Below, in pieces: positions 1 to 5,230 of a DNA stretch of 5,460 bases. The stretch spans positions 1-5,460 of the forward strand of contig JAHIPN010000288.1 in assembly GCA_018894595.1 (NCBI GenBank), in the 5' to 3' direction. Each line of letters begins with the position of its first letter. Position 1 is the stretch's first letter. This DNA comes from a bacterium (GTDB taxonomy: Bacteria > Atribacterota > JS1 > SB-45 > 34-128). The notes below the pieces were generated by a model that searched no databases, was not told where the DNA came from, and saw nothing but the letters and a program-made list of their open reading frames with translations. Position numbers and translations under genes: made by a program.

Positions 1-212
1 CCCATTTTCTTAGATAATTAATATTTTACTTTTAAATTAGATAAATAGGGAAGGTGTGCTAAGTCAATAATTCGGTAACTTTTAGCCAAAAACCTATAGG
101 ATCTGAGGAGTTTCTTAACCAGATGGTTGAGGCTTTAGATATTATAATAGATAGACATCCCAAAGGAAGATCTTGTAAAATGGAAAGCTAAACCATAGAA
201 AAAGTAGGATGT
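1..212 (+). repeat. Long dispersed repeat, copy 1 (about 210 bp core)
   Basis: This block recurs at 1253-1463 with about 86% identity by eye (some 28 mismatches and one single-base gap) and in part at 5054-5133. The best conserved stretch runs from about 105 to 200. Similarity weakens after 212 but continues, AT-rich, to the ribosome binding site at 239-244, so the functional unit may be 1-244. The block contains a hairpin at 114-131. An open frame ends in TAA at 188-190, but it is blocked in this copy by a TAA just before the shared part. The true left edge may lie before the window. I do not recognise the family. It could be a leader shared by gene cassettes, a MITE, or a decayed gene. Confidence 0.85.
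114..131 (+). other. Hairpin conserved in repeat copies 1 and 2
   Basis: CTTAACC (114-120) can pair with GGTTGAG (125-131) around the loop AGAT, giving seven pairs including one G-T. The same 18 bases occur unchanged in repeat copy 2 at 1365-1382, although the surrounding repeat has drifted by roughly 14%. No T-run follows, so it is not an intrinsic terminator. It may be an RNA structure in the leader or a protein or recombination site. Confidence 0.45.
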
Positions 213-238
213 GTTAATCCATTTTAATTAAAAATATT

Positions 239-244
239 GAGGAG
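239..244 (+). promoter_or_regulatory. Ribosome binding site at the end of repeat copy 1
   Basis: GAGGAG lies ten bases before the ATG at 255. The equivalent point of repeat copy 2 also ends in an AAGGAG sequence (1488-1493), so the ribosome binding site appears to be the downstream end of the repeat unit. Confidence 0.6.
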
Positions 245-254
245 ATTATTATCA

Positions 255-522
255 ATGAGTGATAAATTAACTGATTTTGAAACCGAAATCCTTAAAGCTT
301 TAAGGAAGCATAGAGACAAAAATATCGCTGAACTTTTTTCTATGGATGTTTTATAAAAATCTTAACGTAGAAATACCTTTGAATCGTTTTAAAGAAATTA
401 TTATACTTCTTGAAGATGGCAAATACATCAAGAAAATCTCTTTAAATTTTGGTGAAGAATTAGGTTGTTACGATATAGAACCAGAAGGAATAAGGTACTT
501 AAAAAATTTAGAACAAAATTAA
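255..522 (+). pseudogene. Small hypothetical gene split by a frameshift
   Basis: Translation starts at ATG 255 behind GAGGAG and reads 33 residues (MSDKLTDFETEILKAL...) to a TAA at 354-356. A second open frame, shifted by one, covers 346-522 and reads 58 residues (MFYKNLNVEIPLNRF...EPEGIRYLKNLEQN). The two parts look like one protein of about 88 residues. Removing one T from the run of six at 334-339 joins them as ...AELFLWMFYKNLNVEI.... The charged helical N-terminus, the segment around residues 50-70 (LLEDGKYIKKI) and the ending 'Y-D-I-E-P-E-G-I-R-Y-L' resemble small winged-helix proteins. That likeness is by eye only, and I do not recognise the family. The gene is the first after repeat copy 1 and precedes the PD-(D/E)XK gene. 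The frameshift could be real decay, slippage or a sequencing error in the homopolymer. Confidence 0.6.
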
Positions 523-660
523 ACAAGGGGCGTCAATAACTGAAAAATATTTTTTACTATAGAATAATTTTAAATGTGAAAGCTTTTCCTGGATAACTTA
601 GAATTAGTAACTTGCTTTTCACTAGTTTAATTATCCCTAGAATATTAAATGACTATTTAC

Positions 661-668
661 GGAGGAGG
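661..668 (+). promoter_or_regulatory. Strong ribosome binding site fixing the start at 675
   Basis: GGAGGAGG ends six bases before ATG 675. It excludes the upstream in-frame TTG at 612, which has no purine-rich sequence in front of it. Between the end of the small ORF (522) and this site I see no other gene, only AT-rich sequence with no convincing promoter. Confidence 0.8.
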
Positions 669-674
669 ATATCA

Positions 675-1238
675 ATGCTTATTTTAGCGATAAAAACTGC
701 TTTGGAAAATATAGATGTAAATTTTTGTAAACTCTCACAAATTGACTATTCAATGTTAGATCCAGATGATATTTCTACAAAAAATCTCAAAGAAGGGAAA
801 TATCTAGAGAGACCCTTTGCCTATGAATTCTACCACCAACTTCGTAAATTAATTGATAGCGGAGATGTAGATTTTGGTGGACCCGTAATTCAGGCCGAAG
901 TGGATAAAAGTTCTCAACATTGTTTTAAAAATAGAAAAATACCTGACTTTATTATACATGTGCCGAATACTCAAAAAAACCTTGCAGTGATAGAATTCAA
1001 ACTTGCTGCTAATTTTAGGAATTTAGAAGCTGATTTAAAAAAACTTGTAGAGTTTAAGAATAACAAATATCTTAGATTTACATTTGCTATTGAAATCATT
1101 ATTGGAAATCATGCCTTCTTAAATAAAGCGAAAGAATGTATATCAAGAATAGAAAAAGCTAGGGGTGAAGAAATTACAATTATAGATTATAATACAGATT
1201 CAAGAAAGGCAAAGGATTGGAAAATTTTAGTAGAATAA
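675..1238 (+). CDS. PD-(D/E)XK nuclease-like protein, 187 aa
   Basis: The protein has the motif order of the PD-(D/E)XK restriction-endonuclease fold. A conserved-looking helix ERPFAYEFYHQL (residues 45-56, with E45 and E51) is followed by an acidic strand IQAEVDK (72-78). Then comes the 'PD' pair P90-D91 in KIPDFIIH, and after a turn the E-x-K strand IEFK (106-109, E107 and K109). Such enzymes use D91, E107 and K109 to bind metal and cut DNA. The rest (112-187) is a charged helix followed by alternating strands, as expected of the fold. No signal peptide or membrane segment is visible, so it should be cytoplasmic. It sits between repeat copies 1 and 2, and its stop is 14 bp before copy 2. 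Fold-level assignment is fairly good; the exact family and target are unknown. A restriction, repair or defence role is inference from fold and context. Confidence 0.7.
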   Translation: MLILAIKTALENIDVNFCKLSQIDYSMLDPDDISTKNLKEGKYLERPFAYEFYHQLRKLIDSGDVDFGGPVIQAEVDKSSQHCFKNRKIPDFIIHVPNTQKNLAVIEFKLAANFRNLEADLKKLVEFKNNKYLRFTFAIEIIIGNHAFLNKAKECISRIEKARGEEITIIDYNTDSRKAKDWKILVE

Positions 1239-1252
1239 ACAGAACAAAATAT

Positions 1253-1463
1253 CCCATTTTCTCAGACAATTATTATTTTGCTTTTAAATTAGACGAATAG
1301 GGAGGGTGTCCAGGTTAATAATCCGGTAATTTTTTACGAAAAACCTATAGAATCTGTGGAATTTCTTAACCAGATGGTTGAGGCCTTAGATATTACTATA
1401 GATAGATGTCCTAATGGAAGATCTCGTAAAATGGAAAGCTAAACCATAGAGAAAATAGGATGT
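1253..1463 (+). repeat. Long dispersed repeat, copy 2
   Basis: This is the second copy of the block at 1-212, in the same orientation, starting 14 bp after the stop of the upstream nuclease-like gene. Looser similarity continues to the AAGGAG at 1488-1493. Here a frame stays open from 1293 to the TAA at 1440-1442 (ending ...GRSRKMES). Differences from copy 1 fall about equally on all three codon positions, so selection for a protein is not evident. The 18-base hairpin at 1365-1382 is unchanged from copy 1. The stretch 1239-1502 contains no other gene that I can support. Confidence 0.85.
1365..1382 (+). other. Hairpin in repeat copy 2
   Basis: CTTAACC (1365-1371), loop AGAT and GGTTGAG (1376-1382) repeat exactly the hairpin found in copy 1 at 114-131. 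Confidence 0.45.
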
Positions 1464-1486
1464 ATCTATTTAAATTAAATTTCTAA

Positions 1487-1493
1487 TAAGGAG
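1487..1493 (+). promoter_or_regulatory. Ribosome binding site before a non-ATG start
   Basis: TAAGGAG ends nine bases before ATT 1503, the place where copy 1 has ATG (ten bases after its site). An in-frame TAA at 1494-1496 bounds the reading frame, so the gene must start between 1497 and the first ATG at 1659. The site favours 1503. Confidence 0.6.
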
Positions 1494-1945
1494 TAAATCA
1501 AAATTACTAAATTATATAGAATCCACTTTGGTTTTTCGAAAAGTAAGCGTTATCCTCAGGCTGTTGAACTTTCCAAGTTTGCTCACCAGTATGAAATTCG
1601 AGGTAAAGGACAAGATGTATGGCATATTGTTACTTTTACGGATTCTCAAATCGATTTAATGGCCGCTTTTTACAAACTCATTGTCGGAACATCAGCCTTC
1701 AGCTTACCCTACTTTAATATACCACGACCAAAGATTTACGGGGCTGATATTCTTTCTCTTATTGTATATTGCCGAAACAATGGACATTATGACTACGCAT
1801 ATGATTCCAAAGCACATAAAGATCGGGTTCGCTCTGCCGTAGAAAGACTAAAAACGGAAACGGGGAAGACTTTCCAAGAGTTGGTTAAATTTTTCGAAGA
1901 TAATTATTGGAAACCTTGCAAGGGAGACATGGAAAAAGTGGATAG

Positions 1946-2002
1946 AAAACTTAAAAAGGAAGGCTACTTTGATTACATCGATCCTGCTACTGGGAATTTT
2001 AT
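1946..2002 (+). repeat. 57-bp target duplication, left copy
   Basis: This segment of the nuclease gene is repeated without a single mismatch at 3726-3782, directly bordering the IS ends. One extra G before it (1945 and 3725) is shared, so the length is 57 or 58 bp. Long and variable target duplications are a known peculiarity of IS1634-type elements. Confidence 0.92.
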
Positions 2003-2012
2003 CCCGACTTTG
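2003..2012 (+). repeat. IS left terminal inverted repeat
   Basis: CCCGACTTTG begins at the first base after the left target duplicate and matches the complement of the right end (3716-3725) in nine of ten positions. Pairing does not extend inward. Confidence 0.8.
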
Positions 2013-2069
2013 ACACTTGCAAGCTAATTTTGGATATTTATCCTCTAAAACCCTTGTAAAATAAGCATT

Positions 2070-2094
2070 TACATTTTATATCCTTTAAAATGTA
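2070..2094 (+). other. Hairpin in the IS 5' region
   Basis: TACATTTTA (2070-2078) and TAAAATGTA (2086-2094) form a perfect nine-pair stem with a seven-base loop, 36 bp upstream of the transposase promoter. No T-run follows on either strand, so it is not a standard terminator. Structures here in other IS elements can limit transposase expression from transcripts entering from outside, or bind transposase; neither role is shown here. Confidence 0.45.
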
Positions 2095-2129
2095 GTGGCA
2101 ATAATAATACTAATAAATCATATCATCCC

Positions 2130-2158
2130 TTGCATAATAGATTATATAGTAGTATAAT
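2130..2158 (+). promoter_or_regulatory. Strong sigma-A-type promoter of the transposase
   Basis: A -35 box TTGCAT (2130-2135) and a perfect -10 box TATAAT (2153-2158) are separated by 17 bp. Transcription should begin about seven bases after the -10 box, at about 2165, which is the transposase ATG itself. No Shine-Dalgarno sequence lies between promoter and ATG, so a leaderless mRNA is predicted. Confidence 0.75.
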
Positions 2159-2164
2159 GTATTC

Positions 2165-3892
2165 ATGTTTATTAAAATTACTAAATCAGGAAGATATGAA
2201 TATGTTCAACTGGTAAGATCATACAGATATGACCATAACATCAAACACCAGGTCCTATTAAATCTGGGCAGATTAGACCAAATAAAGGACAATCCCAGTT
2301 TCCAGCATCTTGCCGTAAGATTACAGGAAATATCCAATCTTAAGAATCAGATTAATATGAATGATATATCTGAGGCGGAAATAGTAAACTGGGGTTATAT
2401 TGTTTATCAAAAGATATGGCAGGAATTCGGATTGGATAAAACATTAAGTAGATTAACCAAAAAAAGAAAAACCCAATTTAATCTTGATAATGCCTCTTTT
2501 CTTATGGTCATCCAGCATCTGCTTGATGCAAAAAGTAAACTTAGTACCTATAGCCATCAGAATCGCTATATAGGATTACCAGAAATAAAACTGCAACACC
2601 TCTATCGCTCTTTAGATCTATTATCTGAAAGTAAGGAAATACTGGAAGAAGAGATATTTTACCAAAACTGTAATCTCTTTAACCTGCAGGTAGATGTAGT
2701 ATTCTATGATGTTACTACCTTTGCCTTTGAAAGTGTAAGAAAAGATAGCCTGAGAGATTTCGGCTTCTCTAAAGATGCAAAATTCAAAGAAGTCCAGGTG
2801 GTCATGGGACTACTTATAGACCGGGAAGGAAGGCCTATAGGATATGAACTATTTTCCGGGAATACCTTTGAAGGTAAAACCCTGGAAGTATCTTTAGATA
2901 AATTAAAAAAACGCTTTACCATAGGTAAAGTAATCATCGTTGCCGACAGAGGTATAAACAGTAAAATAAACTTGATGCATATTAAAGATAAGGGATATGA
3001 TTATATATTCGCTTCCCGGATAAAAAACATGAAAAAAAATATTAAAGAAGAGATATTTAATAAAGATGGTTATCAGGATACTGATGGAATTAGTTACAAG
3101 ATAATAAATTACCTAAATAGAGTTAATAAAAACTATGAACTTCCTGAAAACCTTATTATTACCTATTCCCCTAAAAGGGCCCAAAAAGACAGAGCCGACC
3201 GGGAAAGACTGATTAAAAAAGCCAGAACCCTGCTTAATAATAAATCCTATATTACTGCCAGTAACAAAAGAGGGGGAAAGAAATATCTGAAAGGCTCCAA
3301 GGATATCAACTGGATCCTTGATGATGAAGCGATCAAAAAAGATGAAATATTTGATGGATATTATGGAATCCAAACTAGTGAAAAGAATCTTACCGCAAAA
3401 GAGGTCCTTAAAGCCTATCAGACCCTCTGGAAGATAGAAGAATCATTTCGCATCATGAAGACTACCCTAGAAGTAAGACCGGTATTTCACTGGACCGAAT
3501 CCCGGATAAAAGGTCATTTTGTAATCTGCTTTTTAGCCTTTCTCTTAGAGAGAACCCTGGAATTTAAGCTCAAAAAGGCTAACCTTGAAGCATCACCGCA
3601 AAAGATTCAAGAAGTCTTGAATTCTATGAATTTTGCCCAAGTTAAGATAGAAAAAAGTAAGTTTCTTATCAAAACCAAATTTGATAGTTTGGGTAATAAG
3701 ATATTAAGGTTATTACATAGTCGGGAAAACTTAAAAAGGAAGGCTACTTTGATTACATCGATCCTGCTACTGGGAATTTTATACGGGCTAAGAAAAAAGC
3801 TAAAGAGTACATTATCCAATATCAGGAAATTCGAGAGCTCATTTCCAAAGGCAAATATGAAGAGGCAGTGCAAAAATACTATGATACTCTAG
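2165..3892 (+). CDS. IS1634-family DDE transposase, reading out of the IS
   Basis: This RNase H-like transposase cuts and joins the IS ends. The N-terminal part (about 1-160) is the usual family region beginning FIKITKSGRYEYVQLVRSYR. The catalytic domain shows D182 in VVFYDVTTFAFES, D261 in IIVADRGINSK, and E425 in the C-terminal signature around 418-432 (Y418, E425, K432). That is the Y-(2)-R-(3)-E-(6)-K motif of IS4-like enzymes with leucine (L421) at the arginine place. HWTESRIKGHFVICFLAFLLE (442-462) follows, as in the family. No in-frame stop exists inside the IS: codon 520 is the last wholly inside it. Codons 521-575 read the target duplicate and the host gene out of frame, ending at the TAG at 3890-3892. 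The enzyme thus has a foreign tail of about 55 residues. The core looks intact and probably active; the effect of the tail is unknown. Confidence 0.9.
   Translation: MFIKITKSGRYEYVQLVRSYRYDHNIKHQVLLNLGRLDQIKDNPSFQHLAVRLQEISNLKNQINMNDISEAEIVNWGYIVYQKIWQEFGLDKTLSRLTKKRKTQFNLDNASFLMVIQHLLDAKSKLSTYSHQNRYIGLPEIKLQHLYRSLDLLSESKEILEEEIFYQNCNLFNLQVDVVFYDVTTFAFESVRKDSLRDFGFSKDAKFKEVQVVMGLLIDREGRPIGYELFSGNTFEGKTLEVSLDKLKKRFTIGKVIIVADRGINSKINLMHIKDKGYDYIFASRIKNMKKNIKEEIFNKDGYQDTDGISYKIINYLNRVNKNYELPENLIITYSPKRAQKDRADRERLIKKARTLLNNKSYITASNKRGGKKYLKGSKDINWILDDEAIKKDEIFDGYYGIQTSEKNLTAKEVLKAYQTLWKIEESFRIMKTTLEVRPVFHWTESRIKGHFVICFLAFLLERTLEFKLKKANLEASPQKIQEVLNSMNFAQVKIEKSKFLIKTKFDSLGNKILRLLHSRENLKRKATLITSILLLGILYGLRKKLKSTLSNIRKFESSFPKANMKRQCKNTMIL
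3716..3725 (-). repeat. IS right terminal inverted repeat
   Basis: CATAGTCGGG, the complement of CCCGACTATG, ends immediately before the right target duplicate and overlaps the transposase reading frame (codons 518-521). Confidence 0.8.
3726..3782 (+). repeat. 57-bp target duplication, right copy
   Basis: Identical to 1946-2002. In the host-gene frame it encodes ...KLKKEGYFDYIDPATGNFI. The transposase frame reads it differently (...NLKRKATLITSILLLGIL). Confidence 0.92.
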
Positions 3893-5031
3893 GAGATAGA
3901 TTTTATGATGAGTTTCATAGTGAGCTAATCTATCTCAAGCGTCTTGCGAATATTCCTTTAACAGGAAGAGATCTTTTATACTTTAGAAGCGAATCATCAA
4001 GGAACGAATTGATTAATTCTAATCTTTCGGAATATTGCTCTTGTATAGATGCGGTAGTTGAACAATATAAAAAAACAGGACTTAAGTCGCCGCTTGATAT
4101 TATCATTGAGAATGCTCCTACTATGGAGGAATTAGTCGAACAAAGAAAGCAAGATTGGCATTTTGGTGTCTATCTGTGGAATGGAAATTTTAAAAGAGAT
4201 AACACTCCGGTAACCATTGATTCATTTTCTGCTGGTGAATGTCCAGAGGGTAGACTCTTCGATAGGTACCCAGATCAGATTCAGCATTTTCAGCATCTTA
4301 GAGGTATCAAAGCTCCTAAAGACCCGGAATATGCCGGACTTTGGACAACGTATTCTCCTTCATATTATCAAAAACAGATTTTAGACAAAGGTTTTCACCT
4401 TAGTGGAATAGAAGCATATCGACATATATTATGGAAAAGGGTAAAAAAAGAGCCGGACTTTACAACCGTAATATCTCTAAGTGAAATTGAAAAATCTAAT
4501 TATGGAACTAATGGCATACGATATACGGGTTGTAGCCACAAAATAAACGAAAAAGAATTCTATGAGATAGACTTGATAAGAAGAAACCTTGATTTAGCCG
4601 AAGAACTTGGAAACTCCTTTATAAAACTTGTTGAAGAAATACTTAGAAAAGCAGAAAACCTTCTCCGCGAAAATCAGGGTCTTCCGAGAATAGGTGAGGG
4701 TTGGATTTCTGAAATGCAACTCTACAATTTAGTTAAAACCATTTTCCCTGAAGCTCAGCACCATGTAATTCCTAATTGGCTTAAGCCACAACATCTTGAT
4801 GTTTTTGTACTATCGAAAAAGCTTGCTTTCGAGTATCAAGGTAGACAGCACTTTGAACCGGTTGACTTTTTTGGTGGCGAAGAATCATTTAAAAAGATAA
4901 AAAAACTTGATAGACGAAAAATGAAAAAATGTAAATCAAATGGAGTATTGTTGTTATATTGGCACTATAGTGAACCAATTAACCAAAAAGTACTTGCTGA
5001 AAAATTGGAACTGAGTAAAACAAATGTATGA
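3783..5031 (+). pseudogene. C-terminal part of the disrupted gene, EDxHD/Vsr-like nuclease domain
   Basis: This resumes the frame of the 1503 gene exactly after the IS (I167, then RAKKKAKEYIIQYQ...). Numbering below is for the rebuilt 582-residue protein. Residues 168-470 are a large region I do not recognise. Residues about 470-582 form a small nuclease domain: E477 in GWISEMQLYNLV, D506 in PQHLDVFV, then E517-Y-Q-G-R-Q-H523, and D543 in KLDRRKMKKC. That order (E, D, x, H, D) fits EDxHD nucleases, the Vsr-like group that includes phage homing enzymes; a PD-(D/E)XK reading using E517 is also possible. A GTG at 3868 could start a 387-residue fragment holding this domain, but its GAGG is only two bases away. 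The stop is 22 bp before repeat copy 3. Likely role: DNA nicking or cutting in defence, repair or homing; which of these is open. Confidence 0.7.
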
Positions 5032-5053
5032 AAAATAGAATAAATAGGGCTAT

Positions 5054-5133
5054 CCCATTTTCTTAGACAATTAATATTTTAAATTAGATAAATATGGAAG
5101 GTGTACCAGGTCAATAATTCGGTAACTTTTAGC
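5054..5133 (+). repeat. Long dispersed repeat, copy 3, truncated
   Basis: The first 80 bases match copy 1 closely (including CCCATTTTCTTAGA and TCAATAATTCGGTAACTTTT), apart from a 6-bp deletion near 5081 and few substitutions. The match stops sharply after 5133, where IS110-type sequence begins. It starts 22 bp after the stop of the nuclease gene, the same relation that copy 2 has to its upstream gene. Its missing right part may lie beyond the IS110 element, outside the window. Confidence 0.85.
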
Positions 5134-5230
5134 GGAAGACGCGCCAAGAAGCTCTATATTTCTTACAGGGGTGAAAGTCCTTGTTGGGTAAGGTCTAGCC
5201 AACCACCCATACCGAAGCACTATGACTTTG
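5134..5230 (-). ncRNA. Structured 3' noncoding end of the IS110 element; possible bridge-RNA region
   Basis: About 97 bp lie between the point where repeat copy 3 breaks off and the transposase stop. On the plus strand ACAGGG (5165-5170) pairs with CCTTGT (5179-5184, one G-T), and GTTGG (5183-5187) with CCAAC (5199-5203). TGGGT (5185-5189) with ACCCA (5205-5209) is an alternative fold. IS110-family elements encode a noncoding bridge RNA that directs target choice. In the IS1111 subgroup it lies downstream of the transposase, in the IS110 subgroup upstream. Structure and position fit the former, but the subgroup cannot be told from this fragment. Confidence 0.3.

Larger units (their letters stand above)
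1503..2027 (+). pseudogene. N-terminal part of an IS-disrupted nuclease gene
   Basis: The frame is open from the TAA at 1494 and codes for sequence of normal composition (TKLYRIHFGFSKSKRYPQAV...) well before the first ATG (1659). The correctly spaced ribosome binding site points to ATT 1503. Either a rare AUU start is used or an original ATG has mutated. The native protein is read through residue 167 (...DYIDPATGNFI). It then enters the IS at 2003 and gains PTLTLAS before a TAA at 2025-2027, giving a truncated product of 174 residues. I recognise no domain here; it is soluble-looking, basic and mixed alpha/beta. Joined to 3783-5031 after removing the IS and one target duplicate, the gene is 1749 nt with a continuous frame (582 residues). 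The truncated piece lacks the catalytic C-terminal domain and is probably not functional. Confidence 0.8.
2003..3725 (+). mobile_element. IS1634-family insertion sequence, 1723 bp
   Basis: The element is defined by its insertion: a perfect 57-bp duplication of target sequence outside, and inverted ends CCCGACTTTG (2003-2012) and the complement of CCCGACTATG (3716-3725) inside, nine of ten matching. It carries one DDE transposase gene on the plus strand, an AT-rich 5' region of 162 bp with a hairpin and a strong promoter, and almost no 3' noncoding DNA. Size, transposase type and long target duplication all fit the IS1634 family (formerly placed within IS4). It splits the EDxHD nuclease gene in the same transcriptional direction. 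Identical duplicates indicate a recent insertion. Confidence 0.9.

Noticed and set aside
612..674. Upstream extension of the PD-(D/E)XK gene from TTG 612
   Set aside because: No ribosome binding site before 612, while GGAGGAGG stands at the right distance before ATG 675. The added residues look like chance translation of AT-rich DNA.
1659..2027. Independent 122-residue gene starting at ATG 1659
   Set aside because: The same frame is open and protein-like back to about 1497 with a ribosome binding site at 1487-1493, and its last seven residues are IS sequence. It is a fragment of the disrupted gene.
2704..3873. Three minus-strand open frames (2704-2937, 3113-3373, 3607-3873)
   Set aside because: They lie opposite a well-supported transposase, show no recognisable motif, and are antisense shadows.
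3868..5031. Independent 387-residue gene with GTG start
   Set aside because: The frame continues upstream through the right duplicate and joins the N-terminal part exactly; the GTG has poor ribosome-binding-site spacing. Treated as the C-terminal part of the interrupted gene, though a fragment could be made.
5032..5070. Intrinsic terminator after the nuclease gene (AAAT-A-GGG / CCC-ATTT near 5043-5060)
   Set aside because: The stem is only seven pairs with a bulge, has no clear T-run, and its right half is the start of the repeat, present in every copy.
1..5133. CRISPR array or retron from the repeated blocks
   Set aside because: Repeats are ~210 bp, diverged and separated by kilobases with genes between them. 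No short regular spacers, cas genes or reverse transcriptase are present.
5134..5230. Group II intron start, suggested by the 'GGGGTGAAAGTCC' type sequence at 5168-5180
   Set aside because: No intron-encoded reverse transcriptase, no domain V motif and no GUGYG-type 5' boundary are visible, and the adjacent IS110 transposase explains the segment better.
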